Below are positions 19,540 to 29,521 of a DNA stretch of 64,000 nucleotides, one piece after another. Within the stretch, counting starts at the first letter, position 1; each line of letters begins with the position of its first letter. The notes beneath the pieces are model-generated. The model was given only the letters and a program-made list of their open reading frames with translations, did not search any database and was not told the origin of the DNA. The DNA comes from an uncultured Rhodospirillales bacterium (lineage in GTDB: Bacteria; Pseudomonadota; Alphaproteobacteria; Acetobacterales; Acetobacteraceae), in assembly GCA_903927465.1 (NCBI GenBank), contig CAIYMY010000020.1, forward strand, positions 1 to 64,000, in the 5' to 3' direction. The position numbers and the translations under genes were made by a program.

Positions 19540-22143
19540 ATGCGCCTTAGTACCCTGATTTTTGGTCTTTTATTCGCCATAACACCCGCCGCAGCGCAGC
19601 CCGGCGCGCAATTCCTGGCTCCGCCGAGCCTTCCCCCAAGCCTGCCGGGCGGCGCCAATCTGCCGAACCTCCCGCCCGGCGCGCAGCGCGATATTCTCGC
19701 CCGAGTCCTGGAAGCTGCCATCGCCCAACCGACAGCACCCTCGGTCCCCACGTCGCAAGCGGCACCCCCCAACCCGCGACCAGCACCGAACCTTTCCAGC
19801 ATCGAGGCTTTCTTTGCCGATAGGCTGGAACAGACGGAACTCCGCCAATTTGGCTATGAGACCTTTCGCGGCGGCGCCGCGCCGCCGCCGAGCTTTGGCG
19901 CCCTGCCTGGTTCTTATGTTTTAGGACCGGGGGATGAGGTGGTGGTGGCGCTGCGTGGCCGCGCGCGGCAGACGCTCTCGGTCAGGATTGGGCGGGATGG
20001 CATGCTGCTGCTGCCCGAATTGCCGCCCATCCCGGCTGCCGGGCGCAGCCTTGCCGATCTGCGCGCCGATATGGAAGCCCGCGCCGCGCGGGAGCTTGGC
20101 GGTTCCGAGGTGTTCCTTTCCATCGGCGCGATCCGCCAGATCAGCGTTTTCGTGGGCGGCGAGGTGATGCGCCCCGGCTTTCAAACCCTGACCGCGCTGG
20201 CGAGTGTTTTAGACGCATTGGCAGCGGCTGAGGGCGTGCGGCGGAGCGGGTCTCTGCGTGCCATCAGGATCGAGGGGCCGGCGGGCTCTCGGCAGGTTGA
20301 TCTCTACCCGCTTTTGGCCGATGCGCCCGGGGAGGCTGACCTGACGCTGCGGGAGGGTGAGCGCATTCTGGTGCCCCCGCTGGGTGGCGTGGTGGCGATT
20401 GCCGGCGATGTGGCGCGGCCCGGGATTTACGAATTGCCGGCCAAACAGGGTTTTATGCCGCTAACAGACGCGCTGGTGCTGGCCGGCGGGCCGCTGCGGC
20501 CCAGTGGCAATCGGCTTTTGGTGCAGCAAAGCGACGCTCAAGGGCGGCGGAGTTTCGCGGAGCTTGGGCTCAATGCCAGCCTCAGGCGCGGCGATGCGCT
20601 GCTGGTCCGGCCAGGGGCCGATGTGGCGGCCAATACCATTCGCCTTTCCGGGCATGTGGCGATGCCGATCACCCGCGCGGCCGGTGGGCGGCAGGGGCTT
20701 TCGGTGCGTGGCCTGATTGCGGATCATCGTCAATTGGGACCTGACCCCTATACGCGCTTCGCCGTGGTGCTGCGCCCGGATCAGCGGAGCGGCCAGCGCC
20801 ATTTGCTGCCCTTCGATCTGGCGCGCGCGCTGGAAGGGCGCGGCGGCCCCGCCTTGCGCGATGGGGATGAGGTGATTGTCTTCGCCCGCGCGGATATCCA
20901 ATGGCTTTCAAGCAGCGCTATCCAGCGCGCCTTGCGGGGCGAGGCAACCGCGATGCAGGGCGGGGAATGCGTGGCGCTGACGCAGATTGCCCAGGCGGCG
21001 CAGGCATCCCCTGCCCGCTTCGCCCATGCGCGGGCCACGGGCTTTCCCGAAATGGGCGAAGCGCGCTGCCCGCGCATTTTCCAGGAAGTGCCAGAATTGG
21101 CGGGCTTCCTGCTGGACCACGCCGCCTTGATGACAGGCGAGGTGCGCGCCCCTGGCTTGTATCCCATGCTGGAAAATACGCCCTTGGCCGATGCGCTTTC
21201 GATCGCGGGGGGTGCGACGACGCTGGGCAATGCAAGCGCGCCGGATGTGGCGCGCGACGTGCCAAACCCCGCGCTCACCGGCCAGGTCACGCGCGTCAGC
21301 CTTGGTGGCGGGGCAAGGCTTGTGTCTCCGCGCCAGAGCCTGCGGATACCTCGGCGCGAAGATGCTTTGGATACCGGGCCGGTGCTGCTGGTTGGCGAAT
21401 TCCGTAACCCCGGCAGCTATGAGTTGCGCCGTGGGGAGCGGCTTTCGGAAGTGATCGCGCGCGCCGGCGGGCTGACGCCAGAGGCCTTCCCTTATGGCGC
21501 GGTCTTCACCCGCGAAAGCGTGCGCCAGCGCCAGCAGGAAGGCTTTGCGCGCACCGCGCGGGATCTGGAAAGCAGCCTGGTGCAATTGGCCGCGGGCCAG
21601 ACGCTGCCAGGTGCCCGGGGTGGTACTAGCGATGTTGGCGGCGCGATGAGGGCCGGGCGCGAATTGGCCGCCACCATGCGGGAAGCCCGCGCCGCCGGGC
21701 GCGTGGTGGTGGAAGCCAATCCAGTGATACTGATGGCGCGGCCCGATTTGGACATGCTGATGGAACCAGGCGATGTGATTGCCATGCCAAAGCGTCCGCA
21801 GGATGTGACAGTTGTGGGCGCGGTGCTGAACCCCGGCAGCCTGCCCTTCCGCCAGGGTTGGCGCGCGGCGGAATATATCCAGGCCTCGGGCGGGGCGCAG
21901 CGCTTTGCCGATTCGTCACGCGTTTTCGTGGTGATGCCCAATGGCGAAGCCGCGCCGGCGAACCAGGGATTTCTGCAAGATGGCGGGCCGCCCTTGGCGC
22001 CAGGGAGCCTGGTGATGCTGCCGCAAGACCCAGCACCGTTCGAGACCTGGGGCTATATTCGCGACATGACGCAGATATTGGGGCAGCTCACGATTTCATC
22101 TGCGGCGCTGGCGGTGATTGCGCGGGAAGCGCGGAGTAATTAG
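19540..22143 (+). CDS. Polysaccharide export protein with multiple SLBB domains (Wza-like)
   Basis: Signal peptide MRLSTLIFGLLFAITPAAAQ; YVLGPGDEVVVALRGRARQTLSVRIGRDGMLLLPELPPIPAAG; repeated SLBB-like segments. Confidence 0.9.
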   Translation: MRLSTLIFGLLFAITPAAAQPGAQFLAPPSLPPSLPGGANLPNLPPGAQRDILARVLEAAIAQPTAPSVPTSQAAPPNPRPAPNLSSIEAFFADRLEQTELRQFGYETFRGGAAPPPSFGALPGSYVLGPGDEVVVALRGRARQTLSVRIGRDGMLLLPELPPIPAAGRSLADLRADMEARAARELGGSEVFLSIGAIRQISVFVGGEVMRPGFQTLTALASVLDALAAAEGVRRSGSLRAIRIEGPAGSRQVDLYPLLADAPGEADLTLREGERILVPPLGGVVAIAGDVARPGIYELPAKQGFMPLTDALVLAGGPLRPSGNRLLVQQSDAQGRRSFAELGLNASLRRGDALLVRPGADVAANTIRLSGHVAMPITRAAGGRQGLSVRGLIADHRQLGPDPYTRFAVVLRPDQRSGQRHLLPFDLARALEGRGGPALRDGDEVIVFARADIQWLSSSAIQRALRGEATAMQGGECVALTQIAQAAQASPARFAHARATGFPEMGEARCPRIFQEVPELAGFLLDHAALMTGEVRAPGLYPMLENTPLADALSIAGGATTLGNASAPDVARDVPNPALTGQVTRVSLGGGARLVSPRQSLRIPRREDALDTGPVLLVGEFRNPGSYELRRGERLSEVIARAGGLTPEAFPYGAVFTRESVRQRQQEGFARTARDLESSLVQLAAGQTLPGARGGTSDVGGAMRAGRELAATMREARAAGRVVVEANPVILMARPDLDMLMEPGDVIAMPKRPQDVTVVGAVLNPGSLPFRQGWRAAEYIQASGGAQRFADSSRVFVVMPNGEAAPANQGFLQDGGPPLAPGSLVMLPQDPAPFETWGYIRDMTQILGQLTISSAALAVIAREARSN

Positions 22144-22250
22144 CGGGCAGGGTCGCCCCTATTCTGCAGTGATGTCGCAAAACCAGGGGCTTGCGGGCGC
22201 GGTCCGGGCGCCGCAAGCTTGCCGCCATAATCGGGAAACGGACAAAAAAC

Positions 22251-23243
22251 ATGAATTTCACCTCAACGCGCCGCGCGATGCTCACGGCGCTTGCCGCAAC
22301 GCCGATGCTGTCCCCGTCGCTTCGTGCGCAGGGCGCCTTCCCCGATAAGCCCATCCGCCTGATCGTGCCCTTCGCACCGGGCGGGAATTCGGACCTGACA
22401 GCGCGCGCCTGCGCGCCGGCCATGTCGGCGAAGCTTGGGCAGCCAGTGGTCGTGGAAAATCGCGCGGGGGCGGGCGGCAGTGTTGCCGCACAGCAGGTCG
22501 CGCGCCTGCGGCCAGATGGGTATACGATCCTTCTTGGTTCGAATGGGCCGCTGACGATCAATCCTTCGGTGCAGACCAATCTTGGCTATGACCCGCTGCG
22601 CGACTTCATGCCGATTGGGCTTTTCGTGCGCACACCGATGGTGATTGCCGTGCATCGCAGCCTGCCGGTGCAGTCGGTTGCGGAGCTTGTGGCGTATTCA
22701 AAGGCCAATCCCGGTAAGCTTGGCTTCGGTTCGTCTGGCATTGCCAGCACGGCGCATCTTTCGCTTGAGATGTTCAATGCGGCGACCGGGGCAGGCATTA
22801 CCCATATCCCCTATGGCAGCGGTGGGGCGATGACGCCTGATCTTTTCTCCGGCACCTTATCCGGCGCCATTACGGAAATTTCGACGGCGCTGCCGTTGCA
22901 CCGGGAAGGCGCAGTGCGGATTTTGGCGGTGGCGGCGGCGGATCGGCTGCCGCAAGCACCCGAATTGCCAACCGCGACCGAGGCCGGCGTTGCCGGTTAT
23001 CAAGCCGCCGCTTTTGTTGGCATTGTGGCGCCTACAGGCCTGCCCGAAAATGTCGCGAAGGCGCTTGGCGAGGCTGTTGCCGCCGCCGTCGCCGACCCCG
23101 CAGTGCGCGCGCGGCTGGAAGGCATGGGCAGCCTGATGGCAAGCGCGACCGAGGCAACCCCGCCTGGCTTTGCCGCCTTTCTGCAACGGGAGACGGCATG
23201 GACCCGGGCAGCGGCGGAACGCGCGGGGCTGCGGGCGGGGTGA
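22251..23243 (+). CDS. Bug-family tripartite tricarboxylate transporter substrate-binding protein
   Basis: FPDKPIRLIVPFAPGGNSDLTAR...VVENRAGAGGSVAAQQVARLRPDGYTILLG. Confidence 0.92.
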   Translation: MNFTSTRRAMLTALAATPMLSPSLRAQGAFPDKPIRLIVPFAPGGNSDLTARACAPAMSAKLGQPVVVENRAGAGGSVAAQQVARLRPDGYTILLGSNGPLTINPSVQTNLGYDPLRDFMPIGLFVRTPMVIAVHRSLPVQSVAELVAYSKANPGKLGFGSSGIASTAHLSLEMFNAATGAGITHIPYGSGGAMTPDLFSGTLSGAITEISTALPLHREGAVRILAVAAADRLPQAPELPTATEAGVAGYQAAAFVGIVAPTGLPENVAKALGEAVAAAVADPAVRARLEGMGSLMASATEATPPGFAAFLQRETAWTRAAAERAGLRAG

Positions 23244-23264
23244 GGGTAGTGCCAAGGAGCATGT

Positions 23265-23355
23265 CCGAGCCAAGTGAGATCACTTGGCTCGGAAAATGCA
23301 ACCAAATAACGGTTTAGAGCGTGTCCCGTGAGCGAACGTGAACGGGGAATGCTCT
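23265..23355. repeat. Dispersed palindromic repeat, copy 1 (two hairpins)
   Basis: 13-bp perfect arms CCGAGCCAAGTGA/TCACTTGGCTCGG (23265-23292), then imperfect arms AGAGCGTGTCCCGT/ACGGGGAATGCTCT (23316-23355); similar sequence at 40451-40546. Confidence 0.8.
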
Positions 23356-24616
23356 ATTGGCTCCGCAGCCCATTGGCGGGCACCTCACGCGGCAATAAAT
23401 GCGCACGCCAGAACAGCGCAATCGCAAGCGTGCACAAGGCCCCAAACCCCGCATAAAGCGCGCCAGCATCGGCGAAGCCTATCTCACCCACCAAGGGCCC
23501 GGCCATCATCAGCCCAACCGGCAAGCCATAAACCGCCAGCATGCGCAGCCCCATCACGCGGCCGCGAAAATCCTGTAGCGTGATCCTCAGCAGCAGCACC
23601 GCCAGCGGCACCATGCAAAAGCTTTGCACAAACCCCGCCAAAGCCAGCACCACGCCGCCAAGCACGGGGTCCGTCAGGCGCGCGAAAATCAGCAATAGCA
23701 AAAACCAGGAAAGCGCCGCCGCCAGCATCGTGCGCGCCGGCGGAAGCCCGCCTCCCCTCGCGCTGATGAAAAGTGAGCCCAGCATCGCGCCGCCTGCGAA
23801 GCTCGCTGAAAGATAGCCAAGCCCGGTGCGATCCAGCCCATAAACATCGCGCGCCACATGCGGCAGCAGACCTCCGCTGATCGGATAGGCCGCGAAATTG
23901 GCAAGGCACGCCAGCAGCAAAGCCGCCAGCACGGGCGGCGTTGAGCGCGCATAGGCAATGCCATCACCAAGATCGGCCCAGGGCGTTTTCATCGCCACAC
24001 CTTGGGCGGCGCGGGTTGGTGGTTCATCCACCTGCAAGGTCAGCACAAAGGCGCAAAGGTATATCGCCGTCACCGCCATATAGGCCGGACCAATGCCGAG
24101 GAACGCGACCAAGCCCGCACCGGTCAGCGCACCAATCACGCGGGCACTATCGGCGCTCATGCGTTCAATCCCCATCGCGCCCATCAACAGCGGGGAAGGC
24201 ATGCCGGCTGCGATCAGCGCGTTCCGCATGCCCATATCGGAAGGCCGCACCAGGCCGCACAGCAAGGCCACGCCACAGACAAGCCAGGGGGAAAGCAGCC
24301 CCGCCATGGCGCAGGCCGTGAGCACCGCCGCCAGCACCGCATACCAGGCACGCATGGCCGATAGTACGCGCCGATGCCCGACCCTATCGCCCATCACGCC
24401 AAACATGGGCGACAGCAGCGTACCGATCAGCAGAAGGGACCCGAATATGGCAAGCCAGGTGACTGATCCCGTCTCAGTCAGCACATACCAGCCCAGGATC
24501 AGCGTCTCCATCTCAAATGCCCAGGATGTGGCAAGATCAGCCGGCCATTGAAACCGAAAGCCGCGCTGCCCGAAGGGCGCAAGAACGCCGGTGGCGCGGA
24601 GCTTCCCGCCTGCCAT
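23354..24616 (-). CDS. MFS transporter
   Basis: About 12 TM segments; LLIGTLLSPMFGVMGDRVGHRRVLSAMRAWYAVLAAVL. Confidence 0.88.
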   Translation of the reverse strand: MAGGKLRATGVLAPFGQRGFRFQWPADLATSWAFEMETLILGWYVLTETGSVTWLAIFGSLLLIGTLLSPMFGVMGDRVGHRRVLSAMRAWYAVLAAVLTACAMAGLLSPWLVCGVALLCGLVRPSDMGMRNALIAAGMPSPLLMGAMGIERMSADSARVIGALTGAGLVAFLGIGPAYMAVTAIYLCAFVLTLQVDEPPTRAAQGVAMKTPWADLGDGIAYARSTPPVLAALLLACLANFAAYPISGGLLPHVARDVYGLDRTGLGYLSASFAGGAMLGSLFISARGGGLPPARTMLAAALSWFLLLLIFARLTDPVLGGVVLALAGFVQSFCMVPLAVLLLRITLQDFRGRVMGLRMLAVYGLPVGLMMAGPLVGEIGFADAGALYAGFGALCTLAIALFWRAHLLPREVPANGLRSQ

Positions 24617-24734
24617 ATTGTTTCCCCCTAGCCGCGCTGATCCGGCGGCCTTGGCCCATGATGCCCGAACCAGGGGCGCGCGCCAGGGGGCGGGCTGATT
24701 TCATTCACGCGGCTTCTGGGTTAGGCTTGGGCCC

Positions 24735-25925
24735 ATGCTGTCTGGTCGCAAAATCCTGCTGATCGTCTCTGGCTCCGTCGCCGCCTATAAGGTGCTGGAA
24801 TTCACGCGGCTTGCGCGCAAGGCGGGGGCTTCTGTCACCGCCATTCTAACCGCGGGCGGGGCGCGCTTTGTCACCAAGGAGGCGCTTGCCGCCATTACCG
24901 GCCAGGCAGTGCATGATGATCTTTGGGCGGCCGAGGCCGAGATTGGCCATATTCGCCTGGCGCGCCTGCCCGATCTGGTGCTGGTGGCGCCGGCTTCGGC
25001 TGATTTGCTCGCGAAAATCACGCATGGCTTGGCGGATGATCTGGCGACATGCGTGCTGCTCGCGACACGCGCGCCGATCATGGTGGCGCCAGCGATGAAC
25101 CCTGCCATGTGGGAGAACCCGGCGACGCAGGCGAATATCGCAACGCTACGGGCGCGCGGCATTATGATCGCCGGGCCGGAAGTGGGCGCCATGGCGGAAC
25201 CGGAATCGGGACCGGGCCGGTTGATTGAACCGGCGGCGCTTTTGCAAGCGGTAGAGGCAGCATTGACGCCAACCGCGCAGCCCCTGCAAGGCCGCCATGT
25301 GCTGGTGACCAGCGGTCCGACGCATGAACCCATTGACCCGGTGCGCTACATTGCCAATCGCAGCAGCGGCAAGCAGGGCCACGCCATTGCGGCAGCGCTT
25401 GCGGCACTTGGGGCGCGGGTGACGTTGGTCTCTGGTCCTGTGGCGCAGCCGGACCCGAAGGGAGTCACCGTGCGGCGTGTGGAATCAGCGCGCGATATGT
25501 TGGCGGCTTGCGAAGCGGCACTGCCCGCTGATGTCGCGATTTGCGCCGCCGCCGTTGCGGATTGGCGGAGCGCTGCAGCCGCGGATCAGAAAATGAAAAA
25601 GATCGCGGGGGAAGTGCCGCCGCCGATCGCCCTGGCGCTCAACCCCGATATTCTGGCGACACTTTCCGCCACCGGGCCGCACCGGCCTAAGCTGGTGGTG
25701 GGTTTCGCGGCGGAGACCGAAAAGCTGGAAGAACATGCGCAGGCCAAGCGTAAGAAGAAGCGCTGCGATTGGATAGTGGCCAATGATGTCTCGGGCGATG
25801 TGATGGGGGGCGCGGAGAATACCGTGCTGCTGATCACGCCAAAGGGCACGGAAGCCTGGCCGCGCATGAAAAAGGAAGACGTCGCGGCGAAGCTTGCCGC
25901 GCGCATTGCAGAGGCTTTGGCATGA
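24735..25925 (+). CDS. coaBC: Bifunctional phosphopantothenoylcysteine decarboxylase/phosphopantothenate-cysteine ligase
   Basis: [63 protein letters not shown]. Confidence 0.97.
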   Translation: MLSGRKILLIVSGSVAAYKVLEFTRLARKAGASVTAILTAGGARFVTKEALAAITGQAVHDDLWAAEAEIGHIRLARLPDLVLVAPASADLLAKITHGLADDLATCVLLATRAPIMVAPAMNPAMWENPATQANIATLRARGIMIAGPEVGAMAEPESGPGRLIEPAALLQAVEAALTPTAQPLQGRHVLVTSGPTHEPIDPVRYIANRSSGKQGHAIAAALAALGARVTLVSGPVAQPDPKGVTVRRVESARDMLAACEAALPADVAICAAAVADWRSAAAADQKMKKIAGEVPPPIALALNPDILATLSATGPHRPKLVVGFAAETEKLEEHAQAKRKKKRCDWIVANDVSGDVMGGAENTVLLITPKGTEAWPRMKKEDVAAKLAARIAEALA

Positions 25926-26374
25926 CCCCGGAAATTACAGTGATACGCCTGCCCCATGGCGCGGATTTGCCGCTGCCAAGCTATGCGACGGAAGGTGCCG
26001 CGGGGATGGATTTGCTGGCGGCGATCAGCGCGCCAGTGGTGATCCCGCCCGGCGGGCGCGCCTTAATTCCAACGGGGCTCAAAATGGCGATCCCGGCGGG
26101 GTATGAGATTCAGGTGCGGCCCCGGTCAGGTTTGGCGCTGAAGAATGGCATTACGCTGCCCAATAGCCCCGGCACGATAGACGAGGATTATCGCGGCGAA
26201 TTGGGCGTGATTCTGATGAATGCGGGGAACGAGCCCTTCACCGTGGAACGCGGCATGCGCATTGCCCAGGCCGTGCTGGCGCCGGTGACGCGCGGCGTTT
26301 GGCGCGAAGTGGCCGAACTGCCGGAATCCGCGCGCGGGGCAGGCGGTTTCGGCAGTACCGGGACAAAGGCCTGA
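25922..26374 (+). CDS. dut: dUTP diphosphatase
   Basis: [51 protein letters not shown]; overlaps coaBC by 4 bp. Confidence 0.97.
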   Translation: MTPEITVIRLPHGADLPLPSYATEGAAGMDLLAAISAPVVIPPGGRALIPTGLKMAIPAGYEIQVRPRSGLALKNGITLPNSPGTIDEDYRGELGVILMNAGNEPFTVERGMRIAQAVLAPVTRGVWREVAELPESARGAGGFGSTGTKA

Positions 26375-26380
26375 ACCTGC

Positions 26381-26848
26381 TTAATCGAGCACGCGGAAAA
26401 TCGCCTCGATCTCCACCGGGATTTGATTGGGCAGGCTGCCAAAACCAACAGCGGAGCGCGCATGCTGGCCATTATCACCCAGCACCGCGACGAAAAGGTC
26501 CGAACACCCATTGATGATGCGCGGATGTTCACGAAATTCCGGCACCGCATTGACCATGCCAAGCACCTTGAGCGCACGCAGCCTGGAAAGCCCGCCGGCC
26601 GCGGAAGCCGCCACTGACAGCAAGGAAAGCCCAACCCGGCGCGCGAGTTGATAGGCTTCATCAATGCTGACTTCGGTTGGCACCTTGCCGCTGATGGGTT
26701 TGCCTTCCGCATCGCGCGGCCCCTGGCCCGAGAGATAGATGATGTTCCCATCGCGCCGGAAGGGCACATAGGTGCCAAGCGGCTTCGGCGCCGGCGGCAA
26801 CACCAGGCCAAGTGCTGCCAGGCGGGCTTCGGGGGTGTCTTCGGACAT
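26381..26848 (-). CDS. RidA/YjgF family protein
   Basis: IIYLSGQGPRDAEG, VNAVPEFREHPRIINGCSDLFVAVLGDNGQHARSAVGFGSLPNQIPVEIEAI. Confidence 0.88.
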   Translation of the reverse strand: MSEDTPEARLAALGLVLPPAPKPLGTYVPFRRDGNIIYLSGQGPRDAEGKPISGKVPTEVSIDEAYQLARRVGLSLLSVAASAAGGLSRLRALKVLGMVNAVPEFREHPRIINGCSDLFVAVLGDNGQHARSAVGFGSLPNQIPVEIEAIFRVLD

Positions 26849-26933
26849 TTATCGCTCCGTCTTGTTGGTCCTTATACTCGACACGGCTTCGCCAAGGCTG
26901 GCAAGCTTTGGGACTAAATGTTGGAGTTTGCCC

Positions 26934-28283
26934 ATGCCCCAGGATCAGCACGGCCTTGCCATTACCAGCGCATCGGATGCCGCAACGCGCGCTTACGATC
27001 ATGTGCTGACAGGCTATTTGAAATATCGCGCCGATACGCCCGCGCGGATGAAGGCGCTGCTGGAAGCGGATGGCGACATGCCGATGGCGCGGGTGTTGCA
27101 GTCGGCGCTCACCTTGCTTGGCTATAAGGCCGCGCTGCTGCCTGCCGCGCGCGAAGCGGCCGCCAACGCCACACGCCTTGCCGCCAAGGCCAACGCGCGC
27201 GAAGCAGCGCATGCCGCCGCCGTGACCGCCTGGGCGGCAGGGGATTTGGACAAAGCGCTGGCGGGGTGGGAGGCGATTTTGCAAGACCACCCGCATGACA
27301 TCCTGGCGTTTCGGCTGCACCACTTCAACGCCTTTTGGCTGGGGCGTGTTGGCGTGATGCAGCGCGTCGTGGATGGTGTTTATCCGCGCTGGACAGCCGC
27401 CTTGCCCGCCTATGGCAGCATTCTGGCCTGTCGCTGTTTCGCGCATGAGGAGTGCGGCAATTACCAGGTGGCGGAAGAAAGCGGGCGTGCGGCGATTGAT
27501 CTTGACCCGGGCGATTTATGGGCCGCGCATGCGGTGGCGCATGTGATGGAAATGCAGGGCCGCCGCGGTGAAGGCATTGCCTGGCTCGCGGGCTTGGAAA
27601 AGCATTGGGAAGGCGCTTCCAACCTGGCGCATCATTTGTGGTGGCACCGCGCGATGTATCATCTGGAACGCGCGGAATCGGAAGAAGTGCTGGCGCTTTA
27701 TGACAAGGGCTTTCGCAATCTGAAAAGTCCGCTCACGGAAGCGGCGCCTGATTTGTATATTGATGTGCAAAATGCCGCTTCCATGCTGTTTCGCTTGCAG
27801 CGCCAGGGCGTGAATGTGGGTGGGCGCTGGGAAGAATTGGCCGATAAGGCAGAAGCGCGGATTGGCGATTGCCTATCCGCCTTTACACTGCCGCATTGGA
27901 TGATGGCGCTGACAGCCGCCGGACGCTTCCAGGCGGCAGCGCGGCTATTGGATGGGATACGTGATGCCATCGCTGCTGGCGGCACACTCGCCCCCATTCT
28001 GCGCGATGCGGCGCTGCCGGTGTGTGAAGCTGTGCTGGCGCATGGGCGCGGTGATCATGCCCGCGCCGTTACCGTGATGCGCCCGGCCATTGGCGTGATG
28101 CACCGCATGGGCGGCAGCCATGCGCAGCAGGATGTGCTGGAACAGCTTTTCCTGGATGCGGCTATGAAGGCCGGCATGTTGGCCGATGCGCGCCTGCTGC
28201 TGGAACGCGTGGCCGGGCGCCATCCTGTGCCGCCGGAACGTCGTGTGGGTTATGCCAGCGCCGCCGCCGCCGTGATGCATTGA
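26934..28283 (+). CDS. Tetratricopeptide-repeat protein (TTC38-like)
   Basis: AHAVAHVMEMQGRRGEGIAWLAGLEKHWEGASNLAHHLWWHRAMYHLE resembles the TPR38 family; start at 26934. Confidence 0.75.
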   Translation: MPQDQHGLAITSASDAATRAYDHVLTGYLKYRADTPARMKALLEADGDMPMARVLQSALTLLGYKAALLPAAREAAANATRLAAKANAREAAHAAAVTAWAAGDLDKALAGWEAILQDHPHDILAFRLHHFNAFWLGRVGVMQRVVDGVYPRWTAALPAYGSILACRCFAHEECGNYQVAEESGRAAIDLDPGDLWAAHAVAHVMEMQGRRGEGIAWLAGLEKHWEGASNLAHHLWWHRAMYHLERAESEEVLALYDKGFRNLKSPLTEAAPDLYIDVQNAASMLFRLQRQGVNVGGRWEELADKAEARIGDCLSAFTLPHWMMALTAAGRFQAAARLLDGIRDAIAAGGTLAPILRDAALPVCEAVLAHGRGDHARAVTVMRPAIGVMHRMGGSHAQQDVLEQLFLDAAMKAGMLADARLLLERVAGRHPVPPERRVGYASAAAAVMH

Positions 28284-28297
28284 AAGGATAATGAGCC

Positions 28298-28636
28298 ATG
28301 ACTGAAGTCAAGGATTGGGCCAAGTACAGCGCCGGTCTGAAGGCGCGCGGCAAGGAATTGGGGCAATTACACCCTGATATCGTCAAGGGTTTTGTGGCGC
28401 TTTCAAACGGCGCTGCGCAAACCAAGCATCTGGATGCCAAGACGCGCGAATTCATCGCCCTTGCCGTTGCCATCACCACAAAATGCGATGGCTGCATTGA
28501 TGCCCATGCACGCAAGGCCAAGGCCGCCGGCGCCACCAAGGAAGAAATCGCCGAGGCGCTTGGCGTCGCCATCGCGCTTAATGCCGGCGCGGCCTATACC
28601 TATGCGCTGCATGTACTGGATGCGGTAGGGGATTAG
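28298..28636 (+). CDS. Carboxymuconolactone decarboxylase/AhpD-like family protein
   Basis: LDAKTREFIALAVAITTKCDGCIDAHARKAKAAGATKEEIAEALGVAI (CxxC-H motif). Confidence 0.92.
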   Translation: MTEVKDWAKYSAGLKARGKELGQLHPDIVKGFVALSNGAAQTKHLDAKTREFIALAVAITTKCDGCIDAHARKAKAAGATKEEIAEALGVAIALNAGAAYTYALHVLDAVGD

Positions 28637-28642
28637 CCTTGT

Positions 28643-29521
28643 TCACCCTAGGCTTTTCTTGGCCACTGCAAGGGCAGTCCGCTGTTCCTTGGTGACCGTG
28701 GGGTAATGCAGGTCAAGCTTTTCGAGCGCTTCGATGATGGCGGCCCCCACCACCAGGCGCGTGAACCATTTGGCATCTGCCGGCACCACGAACCAGGGCG
28801 CATGAGGGGCGGCTGTGGCGCTTATCGCGGCCTGGTAGGCCTTCATATAATCATCCCAATGGGCGCGTTCCGCGACATCATTGGGTGAGAATTTCCAGTT
28901 CTTCTCGGGTTCTGCGATACGGGACAGGAAGCGACTTTTCTGTTCTTCCCTGCTCACATTCAGGAAGAATTTCAACACGACCGTGCCCTGCCGCGCCAGA
29001 TAGCGTTCATAAGCCGCGATATCTTCCAGCCTTTCATCCCAGATTTTCTTGCCGATCAAGGATGGCGGCAGTCTTTGACGCGCAAGCAATTCAGGATGAA
29101 CGCGCAGCACCAACGCTTCCTCATACCAAGAACGGTTATGGATACCAATGCGCCCGCGTTCCGGTAACGCAGTGGAATGGCGCCACAAGAAATCATGGTC
29201 CAATTCCATTGGCGTAGGCACCTTGAAGGAATGCACCTGGCAGCCCTGCGGATTGACGCCTGAAAACACATGCTTGATGGCGCCATCTTTCCCTGCGGCA
29301 TCCATTGCCTGGAAGATGCATAAGACCGACCAGCGATCCTGCGCATAGAGCTTGTCCTGCATCTCCGCGAGCCGCACGATACCCTGTTTCAGCAGCGCCT
29401 CAGCTGCGGTTTTTTCCATCTCAAGCGCGGCGGTATCGCCAGGGTCATAATCCTTCAGGCGAAAGCCGCGCCCCTTGGTCACCCGATAGCGATCCAGGAT
29501 TTTGGTCACTCGTTTTTCCAT
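28643..29521 (-). CDS. Polyphosphate kinase 2 family protein
   Basis: FQAMDAAGKDGAIKHVFSGVNPQGCQVHSFKVPTPMELDHDFLWR; GRIGIHNRSWYEEALVLRVHPE. Confidence 0.95.
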   Translation of the reverse strand: MEKRVTKILDRYRVTKGRGFRLKDYDPGDTAALEMEKTAAEALLKQGIVRLAEMQDKLYAQDRWSVLCIFQAMDAAGKDGAIKHVFSGVNPQGCQVHSFKVPTPMELDHDFLWRHSTALPERGRIGIHNRSWYEEALVLRVHPELLARQRLPPSLIGKKIWDERLEDIAAYERYLARQGTVVLKFFLNVSREEQKSRFLSRIAEPEKNWKFSPNDVAERAHWDDYMKAYQAAISATAAPHAPWFVVPADAKWFTRLVVGAAIIEALEKLDLHYPTVTKEQRTALAVAKKSLG

